23,123 nt of DNA from Paracoccaceae bacterium (GTDB taxonomy: Bacteria; Pseudomonadota; Alphaproteobacteria; Rhodobacterales; Rhodobacteraceae). Below the pieces are notes generated by a model, which was given only the letters and a program-made list of their open reading frames with translations, was not told the DNA's origin and did no database searches. The stretch is taken from NCBI GenBank assembly GCA_021767525.1, contig JAASTF010000013.1, positions 1 to 23,123 on the forward strand. The letters run 5' to 3'. Both the position numbers and the translations under genes were made by a program. This document shows positions 7,973 through 14,138 of the stretch, one piece after another. Numbering within the stretch: the stretch's first letter is position 1; the number at the start of each line of letters is the position of its first letter.

Positions 7973-8407
7973 TTACGCTGTCGCAACTTGCCTGTCCAGC
8001 GCCCGCCGCACCGTCGGCGTCAGCGCCATGCCGGCGATCATCGCGGCGAAGAACACCCAGTGCCCCGCCCCGCCATAGCTGAGCGATGCCACCGACGGCC
8101 CCGGGCACAGCCCCGCCAGGCCCCAGCCAAAGCCGAACATGACCGAGCCGATCGCCAGCTTGCGGTCGATCCGCTGCGGAGGCGCGGGCGGAAAGCTGCC
8201 GCCCAGAACCGGGGTGCTGCGCCGATTGCGCAACAGCCAGGCCAGCGCCATCGGGATCATCGCGCCGCCCATCACGAAGGCCAGCGTCGGATCCCAGTTG
8301 CCGAACACGTCAAGCCAGCCCTGCACCTTGGATGTGTCGGTCATGCCCGAGATGAACAGGCCCGCGCCAAACAATCCGCCGGCCAGGAATGCAAACAGAT
8401 TGCGCAT
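7973..8407 (-). CDS. YeeE/YedE-family membrane protein, second half (DUF6691/PmpB-like)
   Basis: This 144-aa protein has about four hydrophobic segments. The conserved motif GLCPGPSVA contains C101, which corresponds to a key cysteine in YeeE thiosulfate transporters. Full-length YeeE is about twice this size and has two such halves. This gene and the one upstream together would supply a complete transporter, as in PmpA/PmpB-type putative polysulfide transporters. The ATG at 8407 overlaps the stop of the upstream half by one base, so the two are translationally coupled. A longer upstream frame on this strand exists but is the shadow of the first half. The substrate is unproven; thiosulfate, sulfide or polysulfide are the candidates. 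Confidence 0.88.
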   Translation of the reverse strand: MRNLFAFLAGGLFGAGLFISGMTDTSKVQGWLDVFGNWDPTLAFVMGGAMIPMALAWLLRNRRSTPVLGGSFPPAPPQRIDRKLAIGSVMFGFGWGLAGLCPGPSVASLSYGGAGHWVFFAAMIAGMALTPTVRRALDRQVATA

Positions 8408-8832
8408 CAGATCACCCCCAGAAGATGGCGGAACAGCACAACGCCGATACCGCCTGCCGTGATATACATGGCGGTCGCCGCAAATCCGCGCAGCGACAGC
8501 CGCGACATGCCGCAAACCCCGTGACCCGAGGTGCAGCCATTGGCCAGTCGCGTGCCGATCCCCACCAGCAGCCCGGCGGCCACCAGCACGACCCAGTTCT
8601 CGGTTATATGCGTGTCGACCGCGCCGTAAAGCGGGTAAAGCACGATGGGCAGCAGCACCACACCGGCCAAAAAGGCCAGCCGTTCCCATTTCGTGTCATG
8701 GCCCGAGCCGTCGACCAGCCCGCCGATGATGCCGCTGGCGCCCATGATCCGGCCATTGGCCAAAAGATACACGGCGCCCCCGGTGCCGATCAGCAAGCCG
8801 CCAATCAGCCCCCAAATCCAGTCTTGTTCCAT
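8407..8832 (-). CDS. YeeE/YedE-family membrane protein, first half (PmpA-like)
   Basis: This 141-aa integral membrane protein carries the YeeE signature NGCTSGHGVCG with C100 and C107. In characterised YeeE the cysteine of the GCTSGHG loop takes part in moving thiosulfate across the membrane. Glycine-rich helices at about 8-24 and 80-98 fit that fold. It sits between the persulfide dioxygenase (83-base gap) and the second half (one-base overlap). The split into two genes is common in proteobacterial sulfur-detoxification operons, and the two proteins probably assemble together, which is inferred. Confidence 0.88.
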   Translation of the reverse strand: MEQDWIWGLIGGLLIGTGGAVYLLANGRIMGASGIIGGLVDGSGHDTKWERLAFLAGVVLLPIVLYPLYGAVDTHITENWVVLVAAGLLVGIGTRLANGCTSGHGVCGMSRLSLRGFAATAMYITAGGIGVVLFRHLLGVI

Positions 8833-8915
8833 TGTCGCGTTTCCTGTCTTGTCCTGTGCGTCATGTCCCCGCCGGGCGCGCCTCTGTTCGCATGGCGCGC
8901 CCGGCGTGGGGCCGG

Positions 8916-9779
8916 TTACAGCTTGTTCACCGGCACCTTCAGGAACACGTCGCCTTTTTCATCGGCGGGCGGCATTTGGCCCGCGCGCATGTTCACCTGC
9001 AGCGAGGGGATGATCAGCTTGGGCATGGCCAGCGTCGCGTCACGCTCGTCGCGCATCTTGACGAAGGCATCCTTGTCCTTGCCGGCGCCCACGTGGATGT
9101 TGCGGGCCTTCTGCTCGCCCACGGTGGTTTCCCAGGCGTATTCATCGCGGCCCGGTGCCTTGTAATCGTGGCCCACGAAGATGCGGGTATCGTCGGGCAG
9201 GGCCAGGATTTTCTGGATCGAGTTATACAGCGTTTCCGACGAGCCGCCGGGGAAGTCGCAGCGCGCGGTGCCGAAATCGGGCATGAACAGCGTGTCGCCC
9301 ACAAAGGCCGCATCGCCGATCACGTAGGTCAGGCAGGCCGGCGTGTGGCCGGGCGTGTGCAGAACGTCGCCGCGCAGCTGACCGATGTGAAAGCTGTCGC
9401 CTTCCTGGAACAGCTGGTCGAACTGGCTGCCGTCGCGCTGAAACTCGGTGCCCTCGTTGAACACCTTGCCGAACGTGTCCTGAACGATCTTGATGCGGTC
9501 GCCGATGCCGATCTTGCCGCCGACCTGTTCCTGGATATAGGGCGCGGCCGACAGGTGGTCGGCATGCACGTGGCTTTCCAGCAGCCATTCCACCGTCAGG
9601 TTGTTGTCCTTGACGAACTGGATCACCTCGTCGGCCGAGCGCGTATCGGTGCGGCCGGACGAGTAATCGAAATCAAGCACGCTGTCGATGATGGCGCAGC
9701 TGCTGCCGGCGGGGTCCTTGACGACGTAAGAGATGGTGTTGGTCGCGTCGTCGAAAAAAGCTGTGACTTCGGGTTTCAT
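8916..9779 (-). CDS. Metallo-beta-lactamase-fold persulfide dioxygenase (Blh/ETHE1 type)
   Basis: This 287-aa cytoplasmic enzyme would oxidise glutathione persulfide or related persulfides to sulfite, the reaction known for ETHE1 and Blh. Visible metal-site residues are H70, H72, D74 and H75 (HVHADH), H145 (TPGHTP), D162 (GDTLF) and H204 (VGHDY). ARCDFPGGS is the family segment after the third ligand. The ATG at 9779 has a GGAGGA Shine-Dalgarno seven to eight bases upstream. The open frame extends upstream to 10199, but that part is antisense to the DksA-like gene and is rejected. It is the first gene of an operon with the two YeeE halves and DUF442. No ArsR-type regulator (BigR/SqrR) is next to it, though a likely site for one is. 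Confidence 0.93.
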   Translation of the reverse strand: MKPEVTAFFDDATNTISYVVKDPAGSSCAIIDSVLDFDYSSGRTDTRSADEVIQFVKDNNLTVEWLLESHVHADHLSAAPYIQEQVGGKIGIGDRIKIVQDTFGKVFNEGTEFQRDGSQFDQLFQEGDSFHIGQLRGDVLHTPGHTPACLTYVIGDAAFVGDTLFMPDFGTARCDFPGGSSETLYNSIQKILALPDDTRIFVGHDYKAPGRDEYAWETTVGEQKARNIHVGAGKDKDAFVKMRDERDATLAMPKLIIPSLQVNMRAGQMPPADEKGDVFLKVPVNKL

Positions 9780-9802
9780 GGTCGGTGTCCTCCGTTTCGT
9801 CA

Positions 9803-9830
9803 AAACATATACGATAAGACGAATATGTTT
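9803..9830. promoter_or_regulatory. Inverted repeat upstream of the persulfide dioxygenase operon, candidate SqrR/BigR-type operator
   Basis: AAACATATACG (9803-9813) and CGAATATGTTT (9820-9830) are reverse complements at 10 of 11 positions with a six-base spacer. The core reads ATAC-GATAAGAC-GAAT, one base from the ATTC-N8-GAAT arrangement reported for the persulfide sensor SqrR of Rhodobacter (recalled). It lies 24 bases upstream of the operon start, where repressor binding would block transcription. Confidence 0.65.
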
Positions 9831-9839
9831 CAAGGGCGC

Positions 9840-9853
9840 TTGACATGTATCAA
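9840..9853 (+). promoter_or_regulatory. FNR/FnrL box
   Basis: TTGAC-ATGT-ATCAA matches the FNR consensus TTGAT-N4-ATCAA at nine of ten positions. Its centre (9846.5) is exactly 41.5 bases before position 9888, where a start would be expected from the CATGAT hexamer at 9876-9881. That is the class II activator arrangement. The likely target is the DksA-like gene at 9910, induced at low oxygen. Confidence 0.7.
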
Positions 9854-9875
9854 TGCATTTTCTGCACGGCCCTGC

Positions 9876-9881
9876 CATGAT
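9876..9881 (+). promoter_or_regulatory. Probable -10 element of the DksA-like operon
   Basis: CATGAT agrees with TATAAT at four of six positions and lies 22 bases downstream of the FNR box. No separate -35 is needed in class II FNR activation. Confidence 0.4.
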
Positions 9882-9909
9882 GGCCCTGTCGAAAAGGAGA
9901 GTAACGCGC

Positions 9910-10233
9910 ATGACCACGATCGAAGACCGCCGCAAGGCCCTGCTGCACCGCCTGTCGGAACTGGACAGCCGCCTGCACGCCATCGAGGCCGAGTTGGATA
10001 CCGAGCATTCCAAGGATTGGGAGGAGGCCGCGGTCGAACACGAGGACGACGAGGTGCTGGAGCATCTGGGCCAGGCCGGACAAGAGGAAATCCGCCGCAT
10101 TCGCGCCGCGCTGCAACGCATTCGCGACGGTGAATACGGGGTCTGCGCCAAATGCGGAGAGGAAATTTCGGCCGAGCGGCTGGATGTCCTGCCGGACACG
10201 CCGCTGTGCCGCGACTGCGCCGCATCCGTTTAG
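9910..10233 (+). CDS. TraR/DksA-family C4 zinc-finger protein
   Basis: This 107-aa protein has a coiled-coil N-terminal part (about 1-75, rich in E, R and L) and a C-terminal four-cysteine zinc finger with C79, C82, C100 and C103 (CAKCGEE, CRDC). DksA relatives enter the RNA polymerase secondary channel and modulate transcription. It is shorter than E. coli DksA (151 aa) and in the size range of DksA-like paralogues. The acidic segment EHEDDEV (43-49) is where DksA carries its coiled-coil tip; assignment of tip residues is uncertain. The start at 9910 is chosen for the AAGGAG at 9894-9899; an upstream frame from 9853 covers the FNR box and is rejected. Oxygen-controlled expression is inferred from that box. 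Confidence 0.9.
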   Translation: MTTIEDRRKALLHRLSELDSRLHAIEAELDTEHSKDWEEAAVEHEDDEVLEHLGQAGQEEIRRIRAALQRIRDGEYGVCAKCGEEISAERLDVLPDTPLCRDCAASV

Positions 10234-10274
10234 GTCTGCGCGCGAAAAGACACGTTCAGGAAAGGAGCCGGAAC

Positions 10275-10493
10275 ATGGTCAAGGATCCCAAACTGGTGCC
10301 GATGATCGAAGAGCTGGAGCAGGCGGTTGCCTCGTGCTCGGCCGATGCGCGCGAAGAGGTGCGCACGCGGTTGCACGCGATGATCGCGCAGCTCGAATCC
10401 GCCGGATGTCACGTGCCGGCGCGGCTGCACGAACTGGACGAGATGCTGACAGATGCGCATGTCGAGGATGCATTCGACAACATGCCGGTCTGA
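10275..10493 (+). CDS. Small conserved-looking acidic protein of unknown function
   Basis: This 72-aa protein starts at the ATG at 10275 with a strong AAAGGAG Shine-Dalgarno eight bases upstream. It lies 41 bases after the DksA-like gene and is probably co-transcribed with it under the FNR box. The sequence is predicted to be mostly helical (PMIEELEQAVAS; ARLHELDEML), acidic, with no membrane segment and two separated cysteines. I recognise no domain. Its position suggests a role in the microaerobic or anaerobic response. Confidence 0.75.
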   Translation: MVKDPKLVPMIEELEQAVASCSADAREEVRTRLHAMIAQLESAGCHVPARLHELDEMLTDAHVEDAFDNMPV

Positions 10494-10526
10494 CGGTGCA
10501 GCCTGCGGCTGAAAATTGCCCCAATA

Positions 10527-10557
10527 CCTAGTATCCGCGGCTTTCCGCGCAGCTAGG
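10527..10557 (+). terminator. Two-part hairpin between the DksA-like operon and the FadJ-like gene
   Basis: CCTAG (10527-10531) pairs with CTAGG (10553-10557), and inside it CGCGG (10536-10540) pairs with CCGCG (10545-10549) around CTTT. There is no T-run. It may end the upstream transcript or belong to the leader of the gene at 10631. The 11-base palindrome ATAC-CTA-GTAT at 10524-10534 overlaps its left arm. Confidence 0.4.
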
Positions 10558-10573
10558 GCTTGCGTTTGCGCCC

Positions 10574-10600
10574 CTGCTTTCGTCAAATAACGAAAAGCAG
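10574..10600 (+). promoter_or_regulatory. Leader hairpin or operator ahead of the FadJ-like gene
   Basis: CTGCTTTCGT (10574-10583) pairs with ACGAAAAGCAG (10590-10600) with a single bulged A. Flanking CCCC (10571-10574) can partly pair with GGGG (10606-10609). As DNA the core is TTTCGT-N6-ACGAAA, which could also be a dimer-binding operator. The Shine-Dalgarno follows at 10621. Confidence 0.4.
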
Positions 10601-10630
10601 ACCAAGGGGATACCCCCGCAGGAGGCGCGC

Positions 10631-12706
10631 GTGGGACAGCCATCTGACACGGTTCGGATCGAGCGACGGGGCGACATTGCCGTTCTGGCGCTCGAGGCCC
10701 CGCCGGGCAATCTGTTGGGGCCCCGCCTGCGCGGCGCTCTGGCCGAAGCGTTGGACCGCGCCGCCGCCGATCCGCTTGTGGCGGCGGTGGTGCTGACCGG
10801 GCAGGGCCCGCATTTCAGCCTTGGCAGCGACCTGCGCGAGCTTGGCGGCGGCCAGTCCGCGCCCACCCCGCGTGATCTGGCCGACCGGATCGAAACGCTG
10901 GGCAAGCCAGTGGTCGCCGCGATCGGTGGTGTTGCGGCGGGGCCCGCGCTGGAGCTGGCGCTGGCGGCGCCGGCCCGCGTTGCCGCGCCCGGCGCGCAGG
11001 TGGCGATGGCCGACCTGGCCTTTGGCCTTGCGCCCGGCGCCGGCGGCACGCAGCGCCTGCCGCGACTTGTGGGGGCGAAGGCGGCGCTGGACCTGCTGCT
11101 TGGCGCCCAAACCGTTCCGGCGTCGGATATGCCGGGGCTCTTTGACATCCTCGATGCCGACGATCTGATCGGCGCGGCCATCGCCGTGGCGCGCGATTGC
11201 CTTGCCACGGCGCGCCCGCAAACGCGCGACCGGCGCGACGGTTTTGACGATCCGGCCGGTTACCAGGCCGAGATCGCCCGCCGCCGCGACGACGTGGCCG
11301 CCAGCCCGATCCCGGCCACGCGCGACGTGGTGTCGGCGGTCGAGGCGGCTTTGTTGCTGCCCTTTCCGGCTGGCATGACGCTGGAACACGAAATTTTCAC
11401 CGATTCCGTGGCCTCGCCCCAGTCGCAGGCGCTGCGCCATCTGGTCCTGGCCGAGCGGCGCGCCGCGAACATGCCCGAAACCAGGCCCGGCGCGGCGCGG
11501 CCCATCGCGGTGATCGGCGTGGTCGGGGGCGGCGCGACGGCCTGCGCCATCGCGCGGATGGGCCTGACCGCCGGTCTGCGCGTGATCCAGTTCGAACGCA
11601 CGCCCCAGGCGCTGTCCGCCGCGCAACAGCGGCTGGGGCAGGCCGTCATCTCACAACCCGGCGCCGGCGGAGAGTGGCAGGGCACCACGGCGTTGGCCGA
11701 TCTTGCGCAGGCCGATCTGGTCATCGAGGCGGTGGCCGACGTGGCCCGCACCAAGGCGCAGGTGTTTGCCGCCCTGGGGCAGGTTGCCCGCGCCGATGCG
11801 ATCCTCGCCACGCAATCTGGCCTATTGCCGATCGACCCGATCGCCCGGGCGGCGCAGGCGCCCGATCGCGTTATGGGGCTGCATTTCCACGGCCCCGTCG
11901 GTGCGTCGCGACTGGTCGAGGTGATCCCCGGCGCGGACACCGCCGACTGGGCGGTGGCCAGCGCCGTGGCGCTGGTGCGCGGCCCGCTGGGCCGGGTCGC
12001 CGTGCGCGCAGGCACCGGCGGCGGCACCTTGCCCGACCGCATCCTGGCCGCGGCGCGCGATGCCGGGCTGGCGATGCTGGCCCTGGGCGTGCCGATCGAA
12101 CGGATCGACCGGGTGATCGCGCAATGGGGTATGCCGCAAGGTCTGTTTCGCCAGATCGACATGCTGGGACTCGAGCCGGTTCTGAATCGTGGCCGGATGA
12201 CGGCCGCCGCGCCCGGCGCAGCTGCCGTGCACCTTGATGCGCTGGCGCGGCTGGTCGAGGCGGGGCGCACCGGCCGCGCCGAGGGGCAGGGATTCTATAC
12301 CTGGGACGCGGCCGGCCATGCCCATGCCGATGACGGGCTTGGCGCGCTGCTTTTCGGCACCGCGCCCGCGCCGATGCGTCTGGACGAAGACGAAATCCGC
12401 TTGCGCGTGGTCGCGGCGATGGCGAACGAAGGCGCGCGGATGCTGCGTGCGGGGCTTGCGCTGCGTCCCTCGGATATCGACGTGGCCTGCGTGCTGGGTG
12501 CGCAGTTCCCGCGCTGGCGGGGCGGCCCGATGAAGGCCGCCGACCTGTGCGGCCTGTTCGAGGTGCAGCGCGCGTTGCAACGCCTGGCCGAAACATGGCC
12601 CGCGCTTTATCGCCCCGATCCGGGCTTTGCGGCGCTGGTCAAGAACGGCGAAGGCTTTGACGCGCTGAACCGTGTCGGCAAGCGGCGGCGCGCGATTCCG
12701 GGCTAG
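10631..12706 (+). CDS. FadJ/FadB-like fusion: enoyl-CoA hydratase plus 3-hydroxyacyl-CoA dehydrogenase, divergent
   Basis: This 691-aa protein starts with GTG, with GGAGG five bases upstream. Residues about 7-190 are a crotonase domain. E108 matches the first catalytic Glu of FadB, while the second (FadB E139) is replaced by D128. Residues 290-465 form the NAD-binding dehydrogenase part, followed by two C-terminal dehydrogenase domains (FPRWRGGP near 621-628). H418 and E430 of the catalytic pair are kept. The Rossmann loop reads GVVGGG, the usual SNTS becomes TQSG, FNP becomes HGP, and the Asn of the usual NRL motif becomes D469. These alignments are by eye. It probably binds acyl-CoA, but the dehydrogenase half may be impaired or specialised. 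Its 3' end faces a convergent gene eight bases away. Confidence 0.85.
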   Translation: MGQPSDTVRIERRGDIAVLALEAPPGNLLGPRLRGALAEALDRAAADPLVAAVVLTGQGPHFSLGSDLRELGGGQSAPTPRDLADRIETLGKPVVAAIGGVAAGPALELALAAPARVAAPGAQVAMADLAFGLAPGAGGTQRLPRLVGAKAALDLLLGAQTVPASDMPGLFDILDADDLIGAAIAVARDCLATARPQTRDRRDGFDDPAGYQAEIARRRDDVAASPIPATRDVVSAVEAALLLPFPAGMTLEHEIFTDSVASPQSQALRHLVLAERRAANMPETRPGAARPIAVIGVVGGGATACAIARMGLTAGLRVIQFERTPQALSAAQQRLGQAVISQPGAGGEWQGTTALADLAQADLVIEAVADVARTKAQVFAALGQVARADAILATQSGLLPIDPIARAAQAPDRVMGLHFHGPVGASRLVEVIPGADTADWAVASAVALVRGPLGRVAVRAGTGGGTLPDRILAAARDAGLAMLALGVPIERIDRVIAQWGMPQGLFRQIDMLGLEPVLNRGRMTAAAPGAAAVHLDALARLVEAGRTGRAEGQGFYTWDAAGHAHADDGLGALLFGTAPAPMRLDEDEIRLRVVAAMANEGARMLRAGLALRPSDIDVACVLGAQFPRWRGGPMKAADLCGLFEVQRALQRLAETWPALYRPDPGFAALVKNGEGFDALNRVGKRRRAIPG

Positions 12707-12714
12707 GTCGAGCC

Positions 12715-12930
12715 TCAGCCCAGCGAGATGCCCAGGATCACCATCATCAGCCCCAGCACCGACAGCATCAGCGCGCCCATGTTCAGCGGCACGACCTTTT
12801 GCACCTCGGCCCGCAGAGCCTCGTCCGCCAGCCCGGCACGCTTGGCGCGCGCCACGCGCAGGATGCAGTAGACCAGGCCAAGCAGGCCAACCAGCGACAC
12901 CGCCGCCCCGATCCAGACAAGGATTTCCAT
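12715..12930 (-). CDS. Small two-helix membrane protein
   Basis: This 71-aa protein starts at the ATG at 12930, with an AAGGG Shine-Dalgarno somewhat far upstream. Two hydrophobic segments at about 3-24 and 49-70 flank a charged loop (RVARAKRAGLADEALRAEVQ). It appears to be a conserved hypothetical of Rhodobacteraceae, recalled and not searched. It is transcribed convergently with the FadJ-like gene and divergently from gapR. Function is unknown. Confidence 0.75.
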   Translation of the reverse strand: MEILVWIGAAVSLVGLLGLVYCILRVARAKRAGLADEALRAEVQKVVPLNMGALMLSVLGLMMVILGISLG

Positions 12931-13069
12931 CGCGTCTCGCCCTTTTTCGATACGTTGCGCGCGGCCTAGCGCATCGCGCGCCCCGGCGCAACGCATCCCC
13001 CTTGCGGGGGGCGGGGGCGGGCGCTAGGAAAGGGGCCTTGACCCATCTGACCACGAGCAGGACAAAGCG

Positions 13070-13342
13070 ATGATCGACGAGAACGACACCCCTATGGGCG
13101 ACGCCACCTATCGCGTGACGGCCGACGAGCTGCGCCAGTTCATCGAGCGTTTCGAGCGGCTGGAGATGGAAAAGAAAGACATCGCCGACCAGCAAAAAGA
13201 GGTGATGGCCGAGGCCAAGTCGCGCGGTTACGACACCAAGGTGATGCGCAAGGTCATCGCGCTGCGCAAGCGCGAGCCCGACGACATCGCCGAGGAAGAG
13301 GCGGTTCTTGAAATGTACAAATCAGCCCTCGGGATGGGCTGA
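13070..13342 (+). CDS. gapR: GapR (DUF2312) nucleoid-associated protein
   Basis: This 90-aa protein matches the DUF2312/GapR family across its length. It has an N-terminal ADELRQFIERFERLE helix, a KKDIADQQKEV coiled coil, then AKSRGYDTKVMRKVIALRK and a C-terminal EEEAVLEMY. GapR binds overtwisted, AT-rich DNA ahead of replication and transcription and helps type II topoisomerases in Caulobacter. The length equals that of the family. The ATG at 13070 has an AGGA-type Shine-Dalgarno (GCAGGACAAAGCG) in the preceding bases. A second in-frame ATG at residue 9 is possible. It is probably monocistronic, since a hairpin follows directly. Confidence 0.95.
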   Translation: MIDENDTPMGDATYRVTADELRQFIERFERLEMEKKDIADQQKEVMAEAKSRGYDTKVMRKVIALRKREPDDIAEEEAVLEMYKSALGMG

Positions 13343-13353
13343 CCTTTTGCGCG

Positions 13354-13401
13354 AAGGGCCACGTTGCGCCGCCGCTTTCCAGCAGGCGCCGCGTTGCCCT
13401 T
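13354..13401. terminator. Bidirectional hairpin between gapR and the VPLPA-CTERM gene
   Basis: AAGGGCCACG (13354-13363) pairs with CGTTGCCCTT (13392-13401) with one mismatch. Inside it GCGCC (13366-13370) pairs with GGCGC (13385-13389). It fills the space between the two convergent stop codons and probably serves both genes. Confidence 0.55.
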
Positions 13402-14022
13402 TCAGCCGCGTTTCACCCGGCGCGTGACCGAAAAGCCGGCCGCAAGACCGCCGATCAACAGCCAGGCTGAGGCGGGCAGGGGCACCGGGTTCATGGGGAC
13501 GGATCGCCATGTGCCCGGGTTGTCGTCGACCCGGGCCTGGTCGAAACGGGTGTTGAGATTGGTCGAACAGGGCGATGCCAGGCAGATGGTGTAGTTTCCG
13601 CTGTCGAAGGCCAAAGAAGACGCGGAAACCGTGAAGAACGCAGCGGCGTCATCGCCAAGCTCGCCTGCCGAAACAGGGGTTGCGCCTTCCCCGATGATGA
13701 TGGCCCATTCGGTTAGATCACCTGTCGCGTCCACCCCGACCTGGAAATTGGAAACCGTGGCATCGACTGCCGAGATCGTGTTGTTCCCGTCGCTGAACTC
13801 GAAATCCAGCACGAGGGACGAGATATCGGTGAATGGCTGCAACGTCAGCGGGCTGGCGAGATCGAACCAGCCGCTGAGCGCGTCACCGCTGCTGTAGCCG
13901 CCGGGCACGACACTGTTGTCCAGGATGTCGGTGAACGGGTTGCCTTCGTAGTAATAGCGGGTCGATGCAGTCGCAGAGGTCGCGATCGATCCGACAACCA
14001 TAGCAATGAAAATTCCACGCAA
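13402..14022 (-). CDS. VPLPA-CTERM sorting-domain exported protein
   Basis: This protein of about 206 aa begins with a signal peptide (hydrophobic core IAMVVGSIATSATA) and ends in VPLPA, then a hydrophobic helix (WLLIGGLAAGF) and a basic tail (RRVKR). That C-terminus is the VPLPA-CTERM signal recognised by exosortase D-type systems, so the mature protein is likely processed and exported, perhaps into extracellular polysaccharide. The body is acidic and rich in S, T, D and N, with two cysteines close together (ICLASPCS). I chose the TTG at 14022 because GGAGAG lies nine bases upstream. A TTG at 14085 keeps the frame but lacks a Shine-Dalgarno. No exosortase gene is in the window. Confidence 0.8.
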   Translation of the reverse strand: MRGIFIAMVVGSIATSATASTRYYYEGNPFTDILDNSVVPGGYSSGDALSGWFDLASPLTLQPFTDISSLVLDFEFSDGNNTISAVDATVSNFQVGVDATGDLTEWAIIIGEGATPVSAGELGDDAAAFFTVSASSLAFDSGNYTICLASPCSTNLNTRFDQARVDDNPGTWRSVPMNPVPLPASAWLLIGGLAAGFSVTRRVKRG

Positions 14023-14138
14023 AACGTCGTCTCTCCGTCGTGATAAAATCGCGAAGACGTTAACGTGCAATTCGATTCGTGACAAACCGGGGCGGGCACG
14101 GCGTCGTTCGGGCGCGTGTTCGAAAGCGTGTTACACCC

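Noticed and set aside
7196..8524. 442-codon plus-strand frame
   Set aside because: It is mostly antisense to the DUF442 and YeeE genes. The short hydrophobic part near 7325 has no family resemblance.
8832..10133. 433-codon plus-strand frame
   Set aside because: It is antisense to the persulfide dioxygenase, whose metal ligands are intact.
9780..10199. Upstream extension of the persulfide dioxygenase frame
   Set aside because: It crosses the promoter region and is antisense to the DksA-like gene. The ATG at 9779 has a good Shine-Dalgarno.
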